NCBI GenBank assembly: GCA_034096865.1
Contig: JAWQFJ010028312.1
Location: 95,001 to 159,000, forward strand
Direction of reading: 5' to 3'
DNA: 64,000 bases
Origin: Theodoxus fluviatilis
Lineage: Eukaryota > Mollusca > Gastropoda > Cycloneritida > Neritidae
Below are positions 10,757-21,549 of the stretch, piece by piece. How positions within the stretch are numbered: the first letter of the stretch is position 1; every line of letters starts with the position of its first letter. Both the position numbers and the translations under genes were made by a program. The notes under the pieces are model-generated. The model did no database searches and was not told the DNA's origin. It saw only the letters and a program-made list of their open reading frames with translations.

Positions 10757-11175
10757 TAAAGGTTAACCCTGAGATGGGTTGTTGAGGCACCACTGATGAC
10801 TTTCAGACAATCTTCCTCCATCAATCTCTATCCTCTGTGGCTGGCTCTCTGTGAGTCAGCAAAGGTCAAACCTGTCCACTCTTTGATGTTGTCTTCCCAC
10901 CTCTGCCTGCCTCTCCTTTTCCCACCTGGTACGGTACCTTGCAGAATGGTCTTGGTCAGCCCACTGCCTCTTGACACGTGACTGTACCCCTTCAGCTTTC
11001 TGCTTTTCACGATTGAGAGTAGGTCTTCGTACTGTCCAAATGCTCTTCTGATTCTGTTGCTGACTTCCTCATTCGTGACATGGTCTTCATATGAGATGAT
11101 CAGAATCTTGCGGTAGCATCTCATTTCCAGAGCTGGTATCCGTCTCTGTAGTTCAGATGAGAGTGTCCAGGACTA
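10757..11175 (-). pseudogene. RTE-like LINE, 5'-truncated 3' end
   Basis: Minus-strand copy of the C-terminal part of the LINE at 2,985-4,330: MRCYRKILIISYEDHVTNEE and the GGKRRGRQRWEDNIKEWTGL segment are readable. It ends at GGTTAACCC without the TGAAC tail. It abuts the piggyBac remnant at a TTAA, so either element may have used this site. Confidence 0.85.
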
Positions 11176-11265
11176 ACCTACTAGTTGGCAAATAATTATT
11201 ATAATAGGCTGGTCTCAACATGTGTCAAACATGACAGAGGCAAAGCAACGTTTACCATTTTTTAC

Positions 11266-11352
11266 CTCAAATATGTTCAAGATGTCCTTGTTAGAAAGGG
11301 ACTTCAGGGTCTTGGGCGAGATGGGATGCGGGTAGTTGTTCGTTGACAAAAA
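11266..11352 (-). CDS. NDC80: NDC80 exon: start of calponin-homology head
   Basis: An 87-base exon of exactly 29 codons with a TTTTGTTTGCAG acceptor and a GAG|GTAAAA donor. The peptide contains FLSTNNYPHPIS and NKDILNIFE and aligns with the NDC80 segment that begins FL-x(2)-N and ends in the IF before the second CH block. It is followed in phase by the exon at 4,450-4,635 (6.6-kb intron) and preceded in phase by 20,884-20,989 (9.5-kb intron). The 5' side of the exon is only about 75 bases from the terminal repeat of a tyrosine-recombinase element. Confidence 0.85.
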
Positions 11353-11426
11353 CTGCAAACAAAACCAACAAGGCAAGGCTAGGACTTTCTTTGGGAAGAA
11401 AGTAGGCAGAAGTTTCTCATCAGTAC

Positions 11427-12478
11427 GTTTTCCCTCCATACTGTACCAGTATACAACCAGTGATATATGACCTTTTGACCTCGAAAAAAGAATTTGCAAA
11501 ATTCATACCCACACGTGACTGCCTGCCTCGACCAATCCGACCGCTTTAGATATAAACAGGAAGCACGTGAGCCAGGGGGAGACAACTCCCAATGCCACGT
11601 GATAGCATGCCTATAAAAGCGCAGGTAGAGGCAAGTCACTTGTCCTCTTTGACACCGTCGAGATAAGCCAAGCAAATGCACAAACGGGGAGGTGGGCGGG
11701 ACAGAAATTTGTCTACTGGTAAGTATGTCAGGAAAACATAGAATTTTGTTTAAATTTCTTCACGTTTTCCCTCCATTCTGTACCAGTAAACAACCAGTGA
11801 CATGATTTCCCAGCAATGGGTGGTGGGTTGCACATAACACCTGACTAACAGAAAACCACTCACCATCAAACACGAAGAGCCGAACCCGCAACGGTCAACT
11901 TGTTAATCAAAATGCCGTAGGTGTCGTTGACATGACGAACTTGAACATCATGCAGATAATGGCGTGTGAAAACACAGTCACTGCGCCAGAAGGCCGCCCT
12001 CATAAGGTGAGCCAAAGAGACATTCTTGGCAAACGCTACAGAGATGGCAACCTTGCGGAGTTCATAAATTCGTGAGGCACCAGCAAGAGGATCAAGCAAC
12101 GCATTCTTGTACGCATCCGTGATCCAAAAATGCATATCCAGCAAGAAGGACGTCTTAGACACCTCGGCGTGACTACGTGTAAGGGGCAGAAACAGTCTCC
12201 GTTTCCGGAGACGACGGGACTGAGTTCAGCTTCGCCCGGATCAAGAATAGAAGAGAGACCCCTTAATCTCGATGCTCTGACAGTCGGAAAAAGGATTCTG
12301 ATGATTCTTGCACCAAAACTCCGGCAGAAACAACAGAATGCACGACTCGTCCCCACCGGTGAATTCGATATCCAACGGTAAACCGCTCAGAGCGTGAATT
12401 TCCCCGATCCGAGGAACACAAGCGAGCATCACCAAAAAGACAGTCTTCTGAGTGAGATGCCTCAAAGAACACGTATCG
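11427..12478 (-). pseudogene. Tyrosine-recombinase retroelement (DIRS/Ngaro-like), 3' part
   Basis: Minus-strand frames at 12,465-12,245 and 12,162-11,866 encode the recombinase C-terminal domain. The first has LTQKTVFLVMLACVPRIGEI, whose Arg sits where the first catalytic Arg is expected. The second has YELRKVAISVAF (the usual His of H-x-x-R is Tyr) and FWRSDCVFTRHYL with the catalytic His and nucleophile Tyr. The two parts are in different frames, so the gene is broken. Downstream, a near-identical block CCCTCCATACTGTACCAG (11,431) / CCCTCCATTCTGTACCAG (11,767) recurs 336 bases apart, probably terminal repeats. The same terminal sequence lies inverted at 18,978-19,190. The 5' side is cut by the Polinton fragment. 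Confidence 0.7.
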
Positions 12479-12479
12479 A

Positions 12480-13167
12480 GTGGTTCGAACTAAGAACCAA
12501 CGAGATAATATTAAAATACTTCAATGCAGACCAGATTGTCATTCACACCTTAAATCCTCAGCAGGAAAAATACCAACTACTACAAGATTTCTATGAGTGT
12601 GTTCATGAATTTGACCCAAACAAACCCAAGAAAAGTACAATAAATCTGCGTAAGCAAATAAAAGAGCTGTCTTGTGGTAACTCAAAATTGTATGACTTGT
12701 TCATAAATTGCTTTATAAGGCTCCTAGAGAATGACAGACTTGGCAGTACCTTTACATTGTGCGAAGATGTTGAGCCAGTGGAAGACCTTGATGACACTGA
12801 TCAAAAGGTAGTCATATTTGATGATGTAAAAATTGACTCCAAGAATATGAACAATGTTAAGGAGTACTTTTCTCTAAGCAGAAACAAAAACTGTAATTGT
12901 TTGTATCTGTGTCAGTCCTATTATGATGTTCCAAAATACATTCGAAGAAACACTAAGTGTTTTGTGTTGTTTAGCGGGCTGGACAATAAGGATGTGAGGT
13001 GTATAGCACAAGACCACAGTGCTGGGATTACTCCAGATGAGTTTGTTCAAGTGTATCATACAGCCACAGCAGAACCTTATTCATTCATGGTTTTGGACAA
13101 AACAGCAAGACACCCTCCAGAAATGTATAGAAAAGGGTTTGATTGCTTTTACAACAACATGCAATAA
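12480..13167 (+). pseudogene. Polinton/Maverick-like packaging ATPase, 5'-truncated
   Basis: The frame reads through from flanking recombinase DNA and becomes viral-like at about 12,490. It matches the A32/FtsK-HerA type genome-packaging ATPase of Polintons and adintoviruses: DQIVIHTLNPQQEKYQLLQ just after where Walker A should be, a Walker B segment VVIFDDV near 12,810, and a sensor-like LYLCQSYYDVPKYIRRNTK. In the family this enzyme pumps DNA into the capsid. Walker A and everything upstream are missing, so it cannot be active. Codon use is AT-rich, unlike the flanks. It ends at a normal stop and is followed 41 bases later by the next gene on the same strand. Confidence 0.8.
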
Positions 13168-13208
13168 TTAAAGTTATCTTGCAATAATATATACTGTAAA
13201 TTATTGCA

Positions 13209-14219
13209 ATGAGTTTTGAACATATACAAACGGTAAATGCGCAAAATGAGCTAATCAAAAAATACTTAAAAGCACGAGAGGTAAGCAAAGAAAAAGTGGC
13301 TGCGACAAAAGTTGCTAAGGAAGAATTTCAAAGAGATGTGGTACAGCCTTTTACTAAACCTATTGTAGAAGCAGTTCAAATGCCTCTACAGTCTTTTCTT
13401 CCAGCTTTACCACCTCTTCTGCCTTTGCCTCCACTTAAAGAGGCTTTAAATATTGATCTGGATGCTGATATTGATCCTAATGTGTTGAAAAGGTATAAGC
13501 TTCCAAAACTTTCTACGGCATTAACAGCTACCTCAGAAGATACTCTTAAAAACAGCTTAGATCTTTTAGATGAGGAATCTGTGCGGTTTATTAAACAACT
13601 GGGGAATAAAAAAGGAGGAAAAAAGAAAAAATCTCCAGAAGAAAAGGATGCTATTCAGTATGACCTTACTAATCTACAGACGTATAGAGGAAGGATTAAG
13701 AGTCTCAAAAAAGAGTATGCAGTAATTAAAAAGCCAAAACCTTCTCCAAAGACAATGCTTGGAATGGGTCTGCCAAGGCACCCATACAAGTTAACAAAAG
13801 ACTTCATGTTTGGAAATCTTCAGGTTGACCCAACACAGTTATCTCAAATGAAGCTAGTTGCATATAAAGATGGTAAAAAGGTACTTAGTAAAACAGTTGA
13901 CTATGATTTCATAGAACTGATTCATAAACGGTTTAACTCTAAGAAGCAATACAGCCCATCAGCTCTTACAACCTTTAAAAAGTTGGTTGAGCTGTCTGGA
14001 TTACCTCTTAATCAAAGGTCCATGAAATTTACACAAGTTGTTAAGGGTTGTACACCAGATGACCTAGCCAATAGACTGGTTATATTAACTGGAAGTATAG
14101 AAGCGGGAAACAAATCCAAGCATGTTACTAACGAAATAGTAGATATCCTCACAAAGTTGTTAAACAGTGGCGTTATCAGCAAAGAGGATTATAAAGCAAT
14201 TTATGAAAAATACATATAA
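13209..14219 (+). CDS. Polinton-like late protein of unknown function, intact frame
   Basis: An uninterrupted 336-codon frame beginning MSFEHIQTVNAQNE. The N-terminal 60 residues are predicted helical and charged. A Pro/Leu stretch (LPALPPLLPLPPL) lies at about 63-75, a Lys-rich patch GNKKGGKKKKSPEEK at about 132-146, and a compact C-terminal domain from about 190 contains DYDFIELIHKRFNSKKQYS. It lies between the packaging ATPase and a putative capsid-related frame on the same strand, the arrangement of a virion-gene cluster. I do not recognise the family; a minor virion protein is an inference from position. That the frame is intact inside an otherwise truncated element is notable. Confidence 0.6.
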   Translation: MSFEHIQTVNAQNELIKKYLKAREVSKEKVAATKVAKEEFQRDVVQPFTKPIVEAVQMPLQSFLPALPPLLPLPPLKEALNIDLDADIDPNVLKRYKLPKLSTALTATSEDTLKNSLDLLDEESVRFIKQLGNKKGGKKKKSPEEKDAIQYDLTNLQTYRGRIKSLKKEYAVIKKPKPSPKTMLGMGLPRHPYKLTKDFMFGNLQVDPTQLSQMKLVAYKDGKKVLSKTVDYDFIELIHKRFNSKKQYSPSALTTFKKLVELSGLPLNQRSMKFTQVVKGCTPDDLANRLVILTGSIEAGNKSKHVTNEIVDILTKLLNSGVISKEDYKAIYEKYI

Positions 14220-14233
14220 GCCAATATATATAC

Positions 14234-14437
14234 ATGGAAGAAAAGGTTGTTTTGAGCAGTGCTGTGGCATCCATAGGTTGCGCCTATGACTTTACCATTG
14301 ACTTGAAGGTAGGCCCCTCTAAACAGTATGAAATTGCACTAGAAAAGGCTTTTATTCCAAACACCTGGCATAATGTGAGCCATCATAACAACCAATTTGA
14401 TTACATTAGTCCTCCAGCAACTTTTCTTTTCAAGTAA
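14234..14437 (+). pseudogene. Polinton-like capsid-related protein, N-terminal stub
   Basis: A 67-codon frame starting 14 bases after the previous stop. It has an EIALEKAFIPNTWHNVSHHN segment that resembles the N-terminal strand region seen in minor capsid or penton-like proteins of Polintons, where an aromatic pair and Asn follow a Pro. It stops after about 67 residues, and the normal product is several hundred, so the element is cut here. Identification is tentative. Confidence 0.45.
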
Positions 14438-14439
14438 TA

Positions 14440-15090
14440 ATTACGTCGCATTCTATATTTATAACTTAGATTTCCTTTAAGGTCTTAGGCTAGTCTCAAG
14501 GGAAAATGTGTTGTGTTAGCATATATTTCACATCTTTTTATATGATAGTATTATATTAACATTAGCCAAGAAAAAAATACAAACAGATGTTTTCTGGTTG
14601 CCATGGTTACAGAAAAAACAAGATGGACGCCAGTGTAAACAACCCAACTTGTAACAATGATATCTCTAATTCTATCCAACACTGAACAATGAAATTTGCA
14701 CCATTTCATTTGGACTGCAAAGGCATATGCAATCAACCTAAAATTCTAAGTTGTTTGATAAATAAGAAGTTCACTATATTTTTGTGCTTTTATTACTGTT
14801 TTCCCGCCGTAATTAGAACACAAAAACCATCAAAAAACTAATCTATGCATCACCAGATCACTTTGAGACTGGTTAGTTGCATAATACAAACTGAAAATAG
14901 CAAGTGTGGAAAGTTTCTACTTGCTATATGTAAATATGTAGTCAGGGCAGTTGACACAAGGTTTAAAAAACATAGTTTTGAGAAAAACGCAAATAAAGGA
15001 AATAGTTACCAGTCCCACCTTCTGATATGGGGCTACATGGCAATTTTCAAGTTTTCTGGAGTCCCACACACCAGCACTTTGCTGTACACC
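14440..15090. other. AT-rich intron sequence
   Basis: No gene recognised. It may include the decayed right flank of the Polinton fragment; composition stays AT-rich to about 15,000. Confidence 0.5.
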
Positions 15091-15720
15091 TCATGCACAA
15101 TGAAATGCACCCTTTTGGTAGTGATCACCCCCCTCTTTTCCCCTGTACCAATCCTCTTTTCCCTTTCTTCGTGCATGTAGGACTTTCCGTCTTTGCTTCC
15201 CTGAGGCTGCTGCTTGCCTTCTAGACACCTCTACTCTATTCTTTACTGTCAGAACTGCAAAGTCAAGAACTTTCCCTGCAGCATTTGTCTCTTCTGGCAT
15301 GTGGATGGCAGAAACCACACCATTTAGGGAGGAGTGTCCCCTCCGCTGCCATGTACCATCCACAGACACTGCAGTCTCCACAACATGTTGCTCAGTGTCA
15401 GCAGACAAATGAATTTCTTTGGCAGCTTCAGCCATACTACGCTGACAAAGTGCAGAAGCTGATACTTTCAGAGCATTCACTTGATTCCTGTATGCTGCAT
15501 TGGTCATAGCCTTTGGCATGTTCATAAATGCTGAGAAAGTTTTTATCTTTCTCAGTCCACACCCAATCTGTCTGAAAGCATAGATCGCTCTCTTGTTTAC
15601 ATCATGACTGTGCTTTGCCTTCTTTGATGTTGAGATCATCTGGATGGCATCACACGCTTGACGCTTCACAATAAACTCCCTTGCGAAGCCCTGACTTGGA
15701 AGCCTCTCCTCCACAGTCAA
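15091..15720 (-). pseudogene. Mutator-like transposase domain protein, fragment 1
   Basis: Open for 209 codons. Residues 45-70 read AIYAFRQIGCGLRKIKTFSA and about 115-137 read VSVDGTWQRRGHSSLNGVVS, the two hallmark segments of the animal Mutator-like transposase domain (RNase H-fold; the Asp of the VDGTW motif is the first catalytic residue). After about residue 155 the sequence degenerates into a Lys/Arg-rich tail unlike the family. Both ends of the gene are missing. It sits in the NDC80 intron. A related copy occurs at 33,880-34,982. Confidence 0.7.
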
Positions 15721-16029
15721 CTCCCTCCCCTGGCATTCTGTACATGACGCTTAAAATAGAGGACCGGCGTGGCACTGAACAGGGCTGCATGGCGTTCCCT
15801 ATGCCAAGTGAGTCAAAGATGTAGGTTGAACGTCGGTGGCACTGACTTGGCGCGCACTTTTAACATGCAAAGCGAGTTATGCCCCTTTAACCTCTGCAAG
15901 CGGCCTGTCTCTCTCGCTCCCTGCCTCCAGATTGAAAAAAGTAATTAGCCTGCATATTAAATTATAAAAGTGAACAGCCAGCTAATTAGGGGTGAGGTGG
16001 GCGCCCCAACTCTATAACTACTTACGACG
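15721..16029. other. Intron sequence, nothing recognised
   Basis: Moderately GC-rich sequence without a coherent frame or repeat end. Confidence 0.5.
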
Positions 16030-16382
16030 TACCACTGTCTTGAACAGTGGGGAAACTACGCAGCACGAAAGATCCGCAACATGTATGTTGTCCATTCCTC
16101 ACATATATATATGCTTACTTCAGGCCTCCCCTGCTGAGCTATCGAGGGGTTTCGGCTGATTGGGGGTGGGGGAGTAGGGGAGGGAGTGTACACCAAGAGG
16201 CTATGACCTACTTGTATGTTATTTGTTTTTAACATTTGGATGTTTAGAAAATTGTTTTTTATGTATATGTCATTGTAGCTGATTCAAGTTCCATATTTAA
16301 AATTTGCTTCTCTGGTACACTATCTACACATTTTTAGTATGTTTAAGAAATTGTATAGGTATAATTCTTGCGATAATTATAA

Positions 16383-16422
<40 letters not shown>
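16030..16422 (+). repeat. LINE 3' untranslated tail with CT microsatellite
   Basis: Blocks TACCACTGTCT, CTTACTTCAGGCC and AATTCTTGCGATAATTATA followed by (CT)n recur in reverse orientation at 60,361-60,560, where they are the tail of a minus-strand LINE. This copy holds only the tail, with about 180 extra bases (16,140-16,320) compared with the other. Confidence 0.7.
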
Positions 16423-16805
16423 CCCTCCCTCTCCAGGCAAGAGATTTTTCCGTTAATTAACGGAAATCCGTTAATTCTGAAGCTCCAGGGGCCATTCTCG
16501 TGATTCGCACAGATCTGTTGAGAAAATTGGGGGGGGGGGGGGGGGGGTGCGTGTTGATAGGAGTCTGTGTAACAGCATGGCAAGTCAAAAAGAAAACAGC
16601 CTCATTAATTGGGGTGCTAATTAATGAGGTCATCCCGCCATAATGTATACTACTGACGTGATTGCAACGTTTGGTGACCCTGTTCTCCCTGTGTTAAAAA
16701 TTATTATTCTTCAAATTGGTCAAATAGTGACGTCACTCGTTCTTCAACCTTGGTAGTTGATGACGTTATCGGAAATTTTAGAATTAGTGGTCACTCGAAA
16801 ACCTG

Positions 16806-17476
16806 CAGCGTGTTCCGTAGACCAGCTGCTTGAAGAAAGCGGAAACAGCGGATTTATGGGCCTATAGAACGCTTTGCATCATTCCGCTTTGTGGCAGCGA
16901 CATCAAGATGGCGGACGAAATGCCGCCACCACCACTTCGTGCAATTACTTTGATGGAAATTTTCGACGACGACGACTTGACTGCAGTACTACAAGCTACA
17001 GCAGCGTCAACGTTCATATCCTTGTATGCACTGCAGCTTTTTAATCCTTGAAAAATGATCCCAGCGCACAACACTTGAACAAGTTCCTCCAATCATAGGG
17101 GTATAAGAAGAAGACGACAGCGCACGGTCACGTGACGGTGACATGCAGTGAACATTGCAAGTATTCTTCCCCAAAACATGCAAACTACGATCAAGTTCAT
17201 AAGCAATTTGAACATAAAATTAAAATGTAATCTCCCTTCACACTTTCCGCCACGTATAAGATATAATTTATCAGGCATCAGCTCACAATTGATGTATTTG
17301 TCTTCCCCGAAACGATAACCTCCAATAGTGGCCGCCATTTTGCTGACAGTCTTGGCATTCAATTTTTACCGCTACGCAGCGCTGCCAGCGCTTTTTCCCA
17401 GCGACGCGCAGCAGAGGGTTTCACAGAAGCAGCGCTGACAGCTGCTTACAGCGGCTGAGCTTACGGAACACGCTCC
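16806..17476. mobile_element. DNA transposon with AGCGTGTTCCGTA ends
   Basis: AGCGTGTTCCGTA at 16,806 and TACGGAACACGCT ending at 17,476 are exact inverted repeats. Internally a frame at 16,909-17,051 (+) begins MADEMPPPPLRAITLMEIFD and then stops, like a first exon of a transposase gene. No catalytic domain remains. PIF/Harbinger is possible from the end sequence and length, but the target duplication was not clear. Confidence 0.5.
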
Positions 17477-17759
17477 TGTGTTTTTCCACCATGTTTGTGC
17501 GAAGTCTCCACTAAATCCTATAATCATGTGACTAAATACAGGGGGGGTTGTGGTCTGGGCCCTACGTCCCGCACAGCAAATGGATGGTGACGCGCAACAC
17601 ATAGCCTCTCCCATCCTGGGGTAGTGATTGCTGCTGCAATGCAGCTCGCTGCACATGCACGCATATGGCCTCTCCTACCCAAATGCCCCTTCAGGAACAC
17701 CTTCACGTGGTCCCCCTGTTATTCACAAAGCTTCCTGCAGGTGCGACCGAGCACTCGGC
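17477..17759. other. Intron sequence, nothing recognised
   Basis: No coherent coding or repeat signal between the transposon and the next LINE. Confidence 0.5.
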
Positions 17760-18790
17760 GGTATAACCGGGAACTGGGCAGACTGGGCTCATAAGCCTTG
17801 GTTGGCAACCAGTCTAGGAGAAGGACAACTCCGACTTCAAACCCGGGCAGATGGAGCTCGTTAGCCTCGTCAGGCAGTTCGTCTAGGAGAGGGAAACTCT
17901 GATGTAAAACCCACCCCTGCGGGCTCGGGGTAAGAATTGACCCACCGCGTCTCCCTGCGCGATTCGTAAGAGGCGAATAAAACTAGGGCTCCGCTGCCTT
18001 GTGGATACCTTCGGGAGGAGGAAAGGCTAAGGAGTAAACCCTACACAAATCCGGAGTGAAGCCCCTAAGGCGGTTGGTCGTCAGTCTTGACCTCCTTCCG
18101 GCAGCTTCTGCAGCCAGACTGGTGCCAAACGTATCGCTCCGCGTTCCTTTGGACCACACCAGCGAGGCCGAGTGGGGGATTCTGTCGACTGGGCAACCCA
18201 GGATCTCCATACACGCTGCCCAGGCTCGCGCCCTGGAGAGGTCACTTCAGTGCCGCTGTTTACTGACACCTTCCAGCGTGCTCAGAAGGATCCTGGGCAT
18301 CAGCTGGCATGACCGCATCCCCAACAAGGACGTACTGGCGCAAGCAGGTATTCCCAGCATGTTCGCCATGCTCAGCCAGAGACGACTTAGATGGCTGGGT
18401 CACGTCAGCAGGATGGATGACGGCCGAATACCCAAAGAAGTGCTGTACTGCGAGCTCGCCACGGGATCCAGACCTGCAGGAAGACCTCTCCTCCGCTACA
18501 AGGACGTTTGTAAACGTGATATGACGGCGGGAGGCATCAACCCAGCAGACTGGGAAACGGTGGCCGCTGACCGCAACAGCTGGAGACACGCCGTCAAGAC
18601 TGGCATCCAGGCCAGCGAGAGGAGGAGACGGGAGCAGTGGGAGGAGAAGAGAGAACGCAGACGACAGAGGATAGCGTCGGCATCCACAGAGCCGCGCCAA
18701 GACTTCACTTGCGACAAGTGCAACAGAGCATGCGGCTCAAGGATCGGGCTCTACAGCCACAGAGTACGCTGCCTCTCAACCCCGGACTGA
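17760..18790 (+). pseudogene. LINE with C-terminal C2H2 zinc finger, internally deleted
   Basis: A GC-rich 5' untranslated segment (17,760-18,050) leads into a short N-terminal coding part. From about 18,180 it jumps directly to the end of the second protein: RILGISWHDRIPNKDVLAQA, QRRLRWLGHVSRMDDGRIPK and GRPLLRYKDVCKRDMTAG. It finishes with a C2H2 finger, CDKCNRACGSRIGLYSHRVRC written here as Cys-x2-Cys...His-x4-Cys. This layout is that of endonuclease/reverse-transcriptase LINEs with a terminal nucleic-acid-binding finger. The whole endonuclease and most of the reverse transcriptase are deleted. The fused frame is open for 244 codons by chance of the deletion. Confidence 0.75.
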
Positions 18791-18892
18791 CCAAACCTGG
18801 CGCACACCCCATAGTCTCACGAGACTGACGGATGCCAACAACAAAAAATACAGTGCAATGTTGAAACGGACTATAGTTTACCCTTCGGTGCT

Positions 18893-18977
18893 GTCCGCTT
18901 GGGGCGCAACGTGTCTCGACCCTCACGAGAATGAGCTAATGAACTATCTTTGTGTAACCTATAATCTTTGACTTGCC
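18893..18977 (-). repeat. Isolated end of the GGTTACAC inverted-repeat family
   Basis: Reverse complement of 8,485-8,557, including ATCTTTGTGTAACC and TATAATCTTTG. Only one end is present, directly before the recombinase-element terminal repeat. Confidence 0.75.
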
Positions 18978-19190
18978 TCCCTGCAGGGAGAAACACAGTC
19001 GACGACTACGAGCCAGAGGAAAAAACAGACCCATGCCAGCGCCGCCCCGCCGAGGCAGGCAGTCACGTGTGGGAATGAATTTTGCAAATTCTTTTTTCGA
19101 GGTCAAAAGGTCATATATCAGTGGTTGTCTACTGGTACGTATGTCAGGAAAACATAGAAATTAGTTTAAATTTCTTCAAATTCCATCAAC
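18978..19190 (+). repeat. Terminal repeat of the tyrosine-recombinase element
   Basis: From about 19,048 the sequence GAGGTCAAAAGGTCATATAT and GTATGTCAGGAAAACATAGA match, in inverted orientation or in the split form, the terminal repeats around 11,430-11,765. No recombinase coding region is present here. Confidence 0.7.
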
Positions 19191-19560
19191 ACCAACAAAC
19201 TCTAATGAGGAAATTGATAAGGTCATTGCTCTATTATACAACAGTCTTAGATTTGACATCCAGAGTGCCTATGCATGAATGCCATTATGTGAATGGTGGT
19301 GGTAGTGGGGGGTGGGGTGGGGTGGGGGTGGGGGGTGGGGGAGAGAAGGATTGGGGAGAGTGACTGCTAAATGTTTCAGTAGGATATCATGTCACATAGA
19401 TGTTCTGACATAGTGTGTGCTGAATGGTTTCTGGCAAGATTACATGCTTCATAGGATGACTGCCTTGCCAGAAAAACTGGTGAGAGAGCGATAAGTGATT
19501 TTTCTGTTTGAGATGTAGATATGTGACATATGCTCCATTAGAAGACTCCTAGGGTACCAT
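19191..19560. other. Intron sequence with short G/T-rich patch
   Basis: A GGGGTGGGGTGGGG-type tract lies at 19,296-19,345. No gene recognised. Confidence 0.5.
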
Positions 19561-19564
19561 CATG

Positions 19565-20095
19565 GTATGGCAAGGGACAGAACCTCCAGGCAGTTGACAA
19601 CTTTACCCACCTGGGCAGCACACTATCTCGCACAGTAAACAAAGACAGATGTCTTCAACAAAATCACCAAAGCAAGCGCCACCTTTGGGAGACTCCGTCA
19701 GAGTGTTTGGGATCTGTCAGAAGGGACTCAGCTTTACCACCAAGGTGAAGGTCTACTGTGCAGCAATCCTTACCACCCTAGCTCCTTTACGCCAGCGAAA
19801 TTTGGACTGTTTACAGCAGACATGCCAAACAGCTCAACCACTTCCACCTAAGGTTTCTCTGCAGACTCCTCCATATGAGGTGGCAAGATAAAGTCCCCAC
19901 AGGAGCCCGTGCAGTGGAAGCAAGGCACATCACCGGGCGCAACAAAAGCGTGCCATGCACAATGGCCGCGCAGCATCCACTGCCACGACGGCACCCACTC
20001 ACTTGTGTCCCATATGTGGGCAAGCCTTCAGGGCCCGGATTGGCCTCGTCAGTCACCTCAGGACCCACAACCACTGATCTTCCATCTGACTCTTG
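19565..20095 (+). pseudogene. Second zinc-finger LINE relic
   Basis: Readable in changing frames: VDNFTHLGSTLSR near 19,595, a reverse-transcriptase C-terminal stretch (ARHAKQLNHFH-like, near 19,810), and at 20,008-20,070 a finger with Cys-x2-Cys and FRARIGLVSHLRTH. At least two frameshifts and an internal deletion break it. It is a different LINE subfamily from 17,760-18,790, but shares the order reverse-transcriptase end then C2H2 finger. Confidence 0.65.
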
Positions 20096-20364
20096 AAGCC
20101 ATGGTCATCTTCGACTACGAAGGACGAAGAGAGAGAGCCTTGCCAGACAAAACTGGTAAGAGAACGATAAGGGTTGATTTTTCTGTTTGGGTGGTAAATT
20201 TGTGCAACAATGTTCCTGGGGGTGGATATGGCATTAGCAACCAGGTAGTTGTTGTGTCAGCATTGGATTTGATCCTCAAGAATGGCTTGAACACATGGAT
20301 GGATCTGAGTGATCTGACCCCAAATCGGTATCCCCGGGTAACCTCTTTGGTTGCTTGGGGCTGC
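20096..20364. other. LINE tail / intron, nothing further recognised
   Basis: Begins with a repeat-like segment GCCAGACAAAACTGGTAAG related to 19,468-19,490. No gene seen. Confidence 0.45.
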
Positions 20365-20751
20365 TGTCACGTTAAAAATCCGAATCTAAAAATACATCCG
20401 ACTCTGGACAGCAAAAGTGAGAACTGCAGGCTAGGCCCACGCTGGGGTTGACCTATTTTCAAAGTTAAGCCGGCCGTTACCACAGGGAGTCTGTAGGTGC
20501 TGGCCATCTCCGGTTACACTCACACGTGGCCAGAGATTAAGAAAATCGTACCCACATTAATAGATATCGGGAAAAGCGTCCATTGACCTGGGAAACCCTC
20601 TGAAATCCAAATGTAGAAAGGCGCGAACCAACTGTCCAATGAGCATGGCGAAATTAGCTTGTGGCGCGAAAGTGACATCAGATCTATTCATATCGACCAA
20701 TGACAGCATCTTGTTCAGATGTATTTTTAGATTCGGATTTTTAATGTGACA
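20365..20751. mobile_element. MITE with 34-bp inverted repeats
   Basis: TGTCACGTTAAAAATCCGAA at the left and TTCGGATTTTTAATGTGACA at the right pair over about 34 bases. CTGC occurs immediately outside both ends, a possible 4-bp target duplication. 387 bases, no coding. Confidence 0.8.
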
Positions 20752-20883
20752 CTGCCACAGGCTGAGCTGTTAAAGCAGGTCCCAAAAGCCCAGCAACCAG
20801 GCAGGGGTTCTAGATGATGAGGAAGACAGCAAGCAGCTCTGGCCACACGTCACTCTTGATGCTGGCTAGGACGATGGACTTAC

Positions 20884-20989
20884 CTGACACAACAGTGTGA
20901 TGCTCTTGGCTTGGTAGGCATGGTTCTTGTCAGGTCGGGGAATGGTGGGAATGTTGGCCTGACCCCTGATGCGAATGCCAGGGGAAGGC
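20884..20989 (-). CDS. NDC80: NDC80 exon: linker into the CH head
   Basis: A 106-base exon (one leading base plus 35 codons) with a CTGCTTGCAG acceptor and CAG|GTAAGT donor. The peptide includes NIPTIPRPDKNHAYQAKSI and ends LLCQ. In phase with the next exon it reads LLCQ then FLSTNNY, matching the conserved RQLCEFL-type junction at the start of the NDC80 CH domain, where an RP-x-D-K-x-[AY] segment precedes the first helix. Exons for the basic N-terminal tail were not found. The leading single base is phase-compatible with the TOPBP1-like exon at 22,864-22,976. Confidence 0.7.
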
Positions 20990-21086
20990 CTGCAAGCAGA
21001 ACATTAGAATTAAGTGAGAGGCTCACACAAGTAACAGGCAAGCAGGTAATGCACTTCTCAAGCAACACTGACAATTCTAAATCAAG

Positions 21087-21547
<461 letters not shown>

Positions 21548-21549
<2 letters not shown>

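Noticed and set aside
12394..12480. N-terminal 25-30 residues of the packaging-ATPase frame
   Set aside because: This stretch is the antisense of the tyrosine-recombinase gene; the frame only becomes ATPase-like after about 12,490, so the upstream Met is not a real start.
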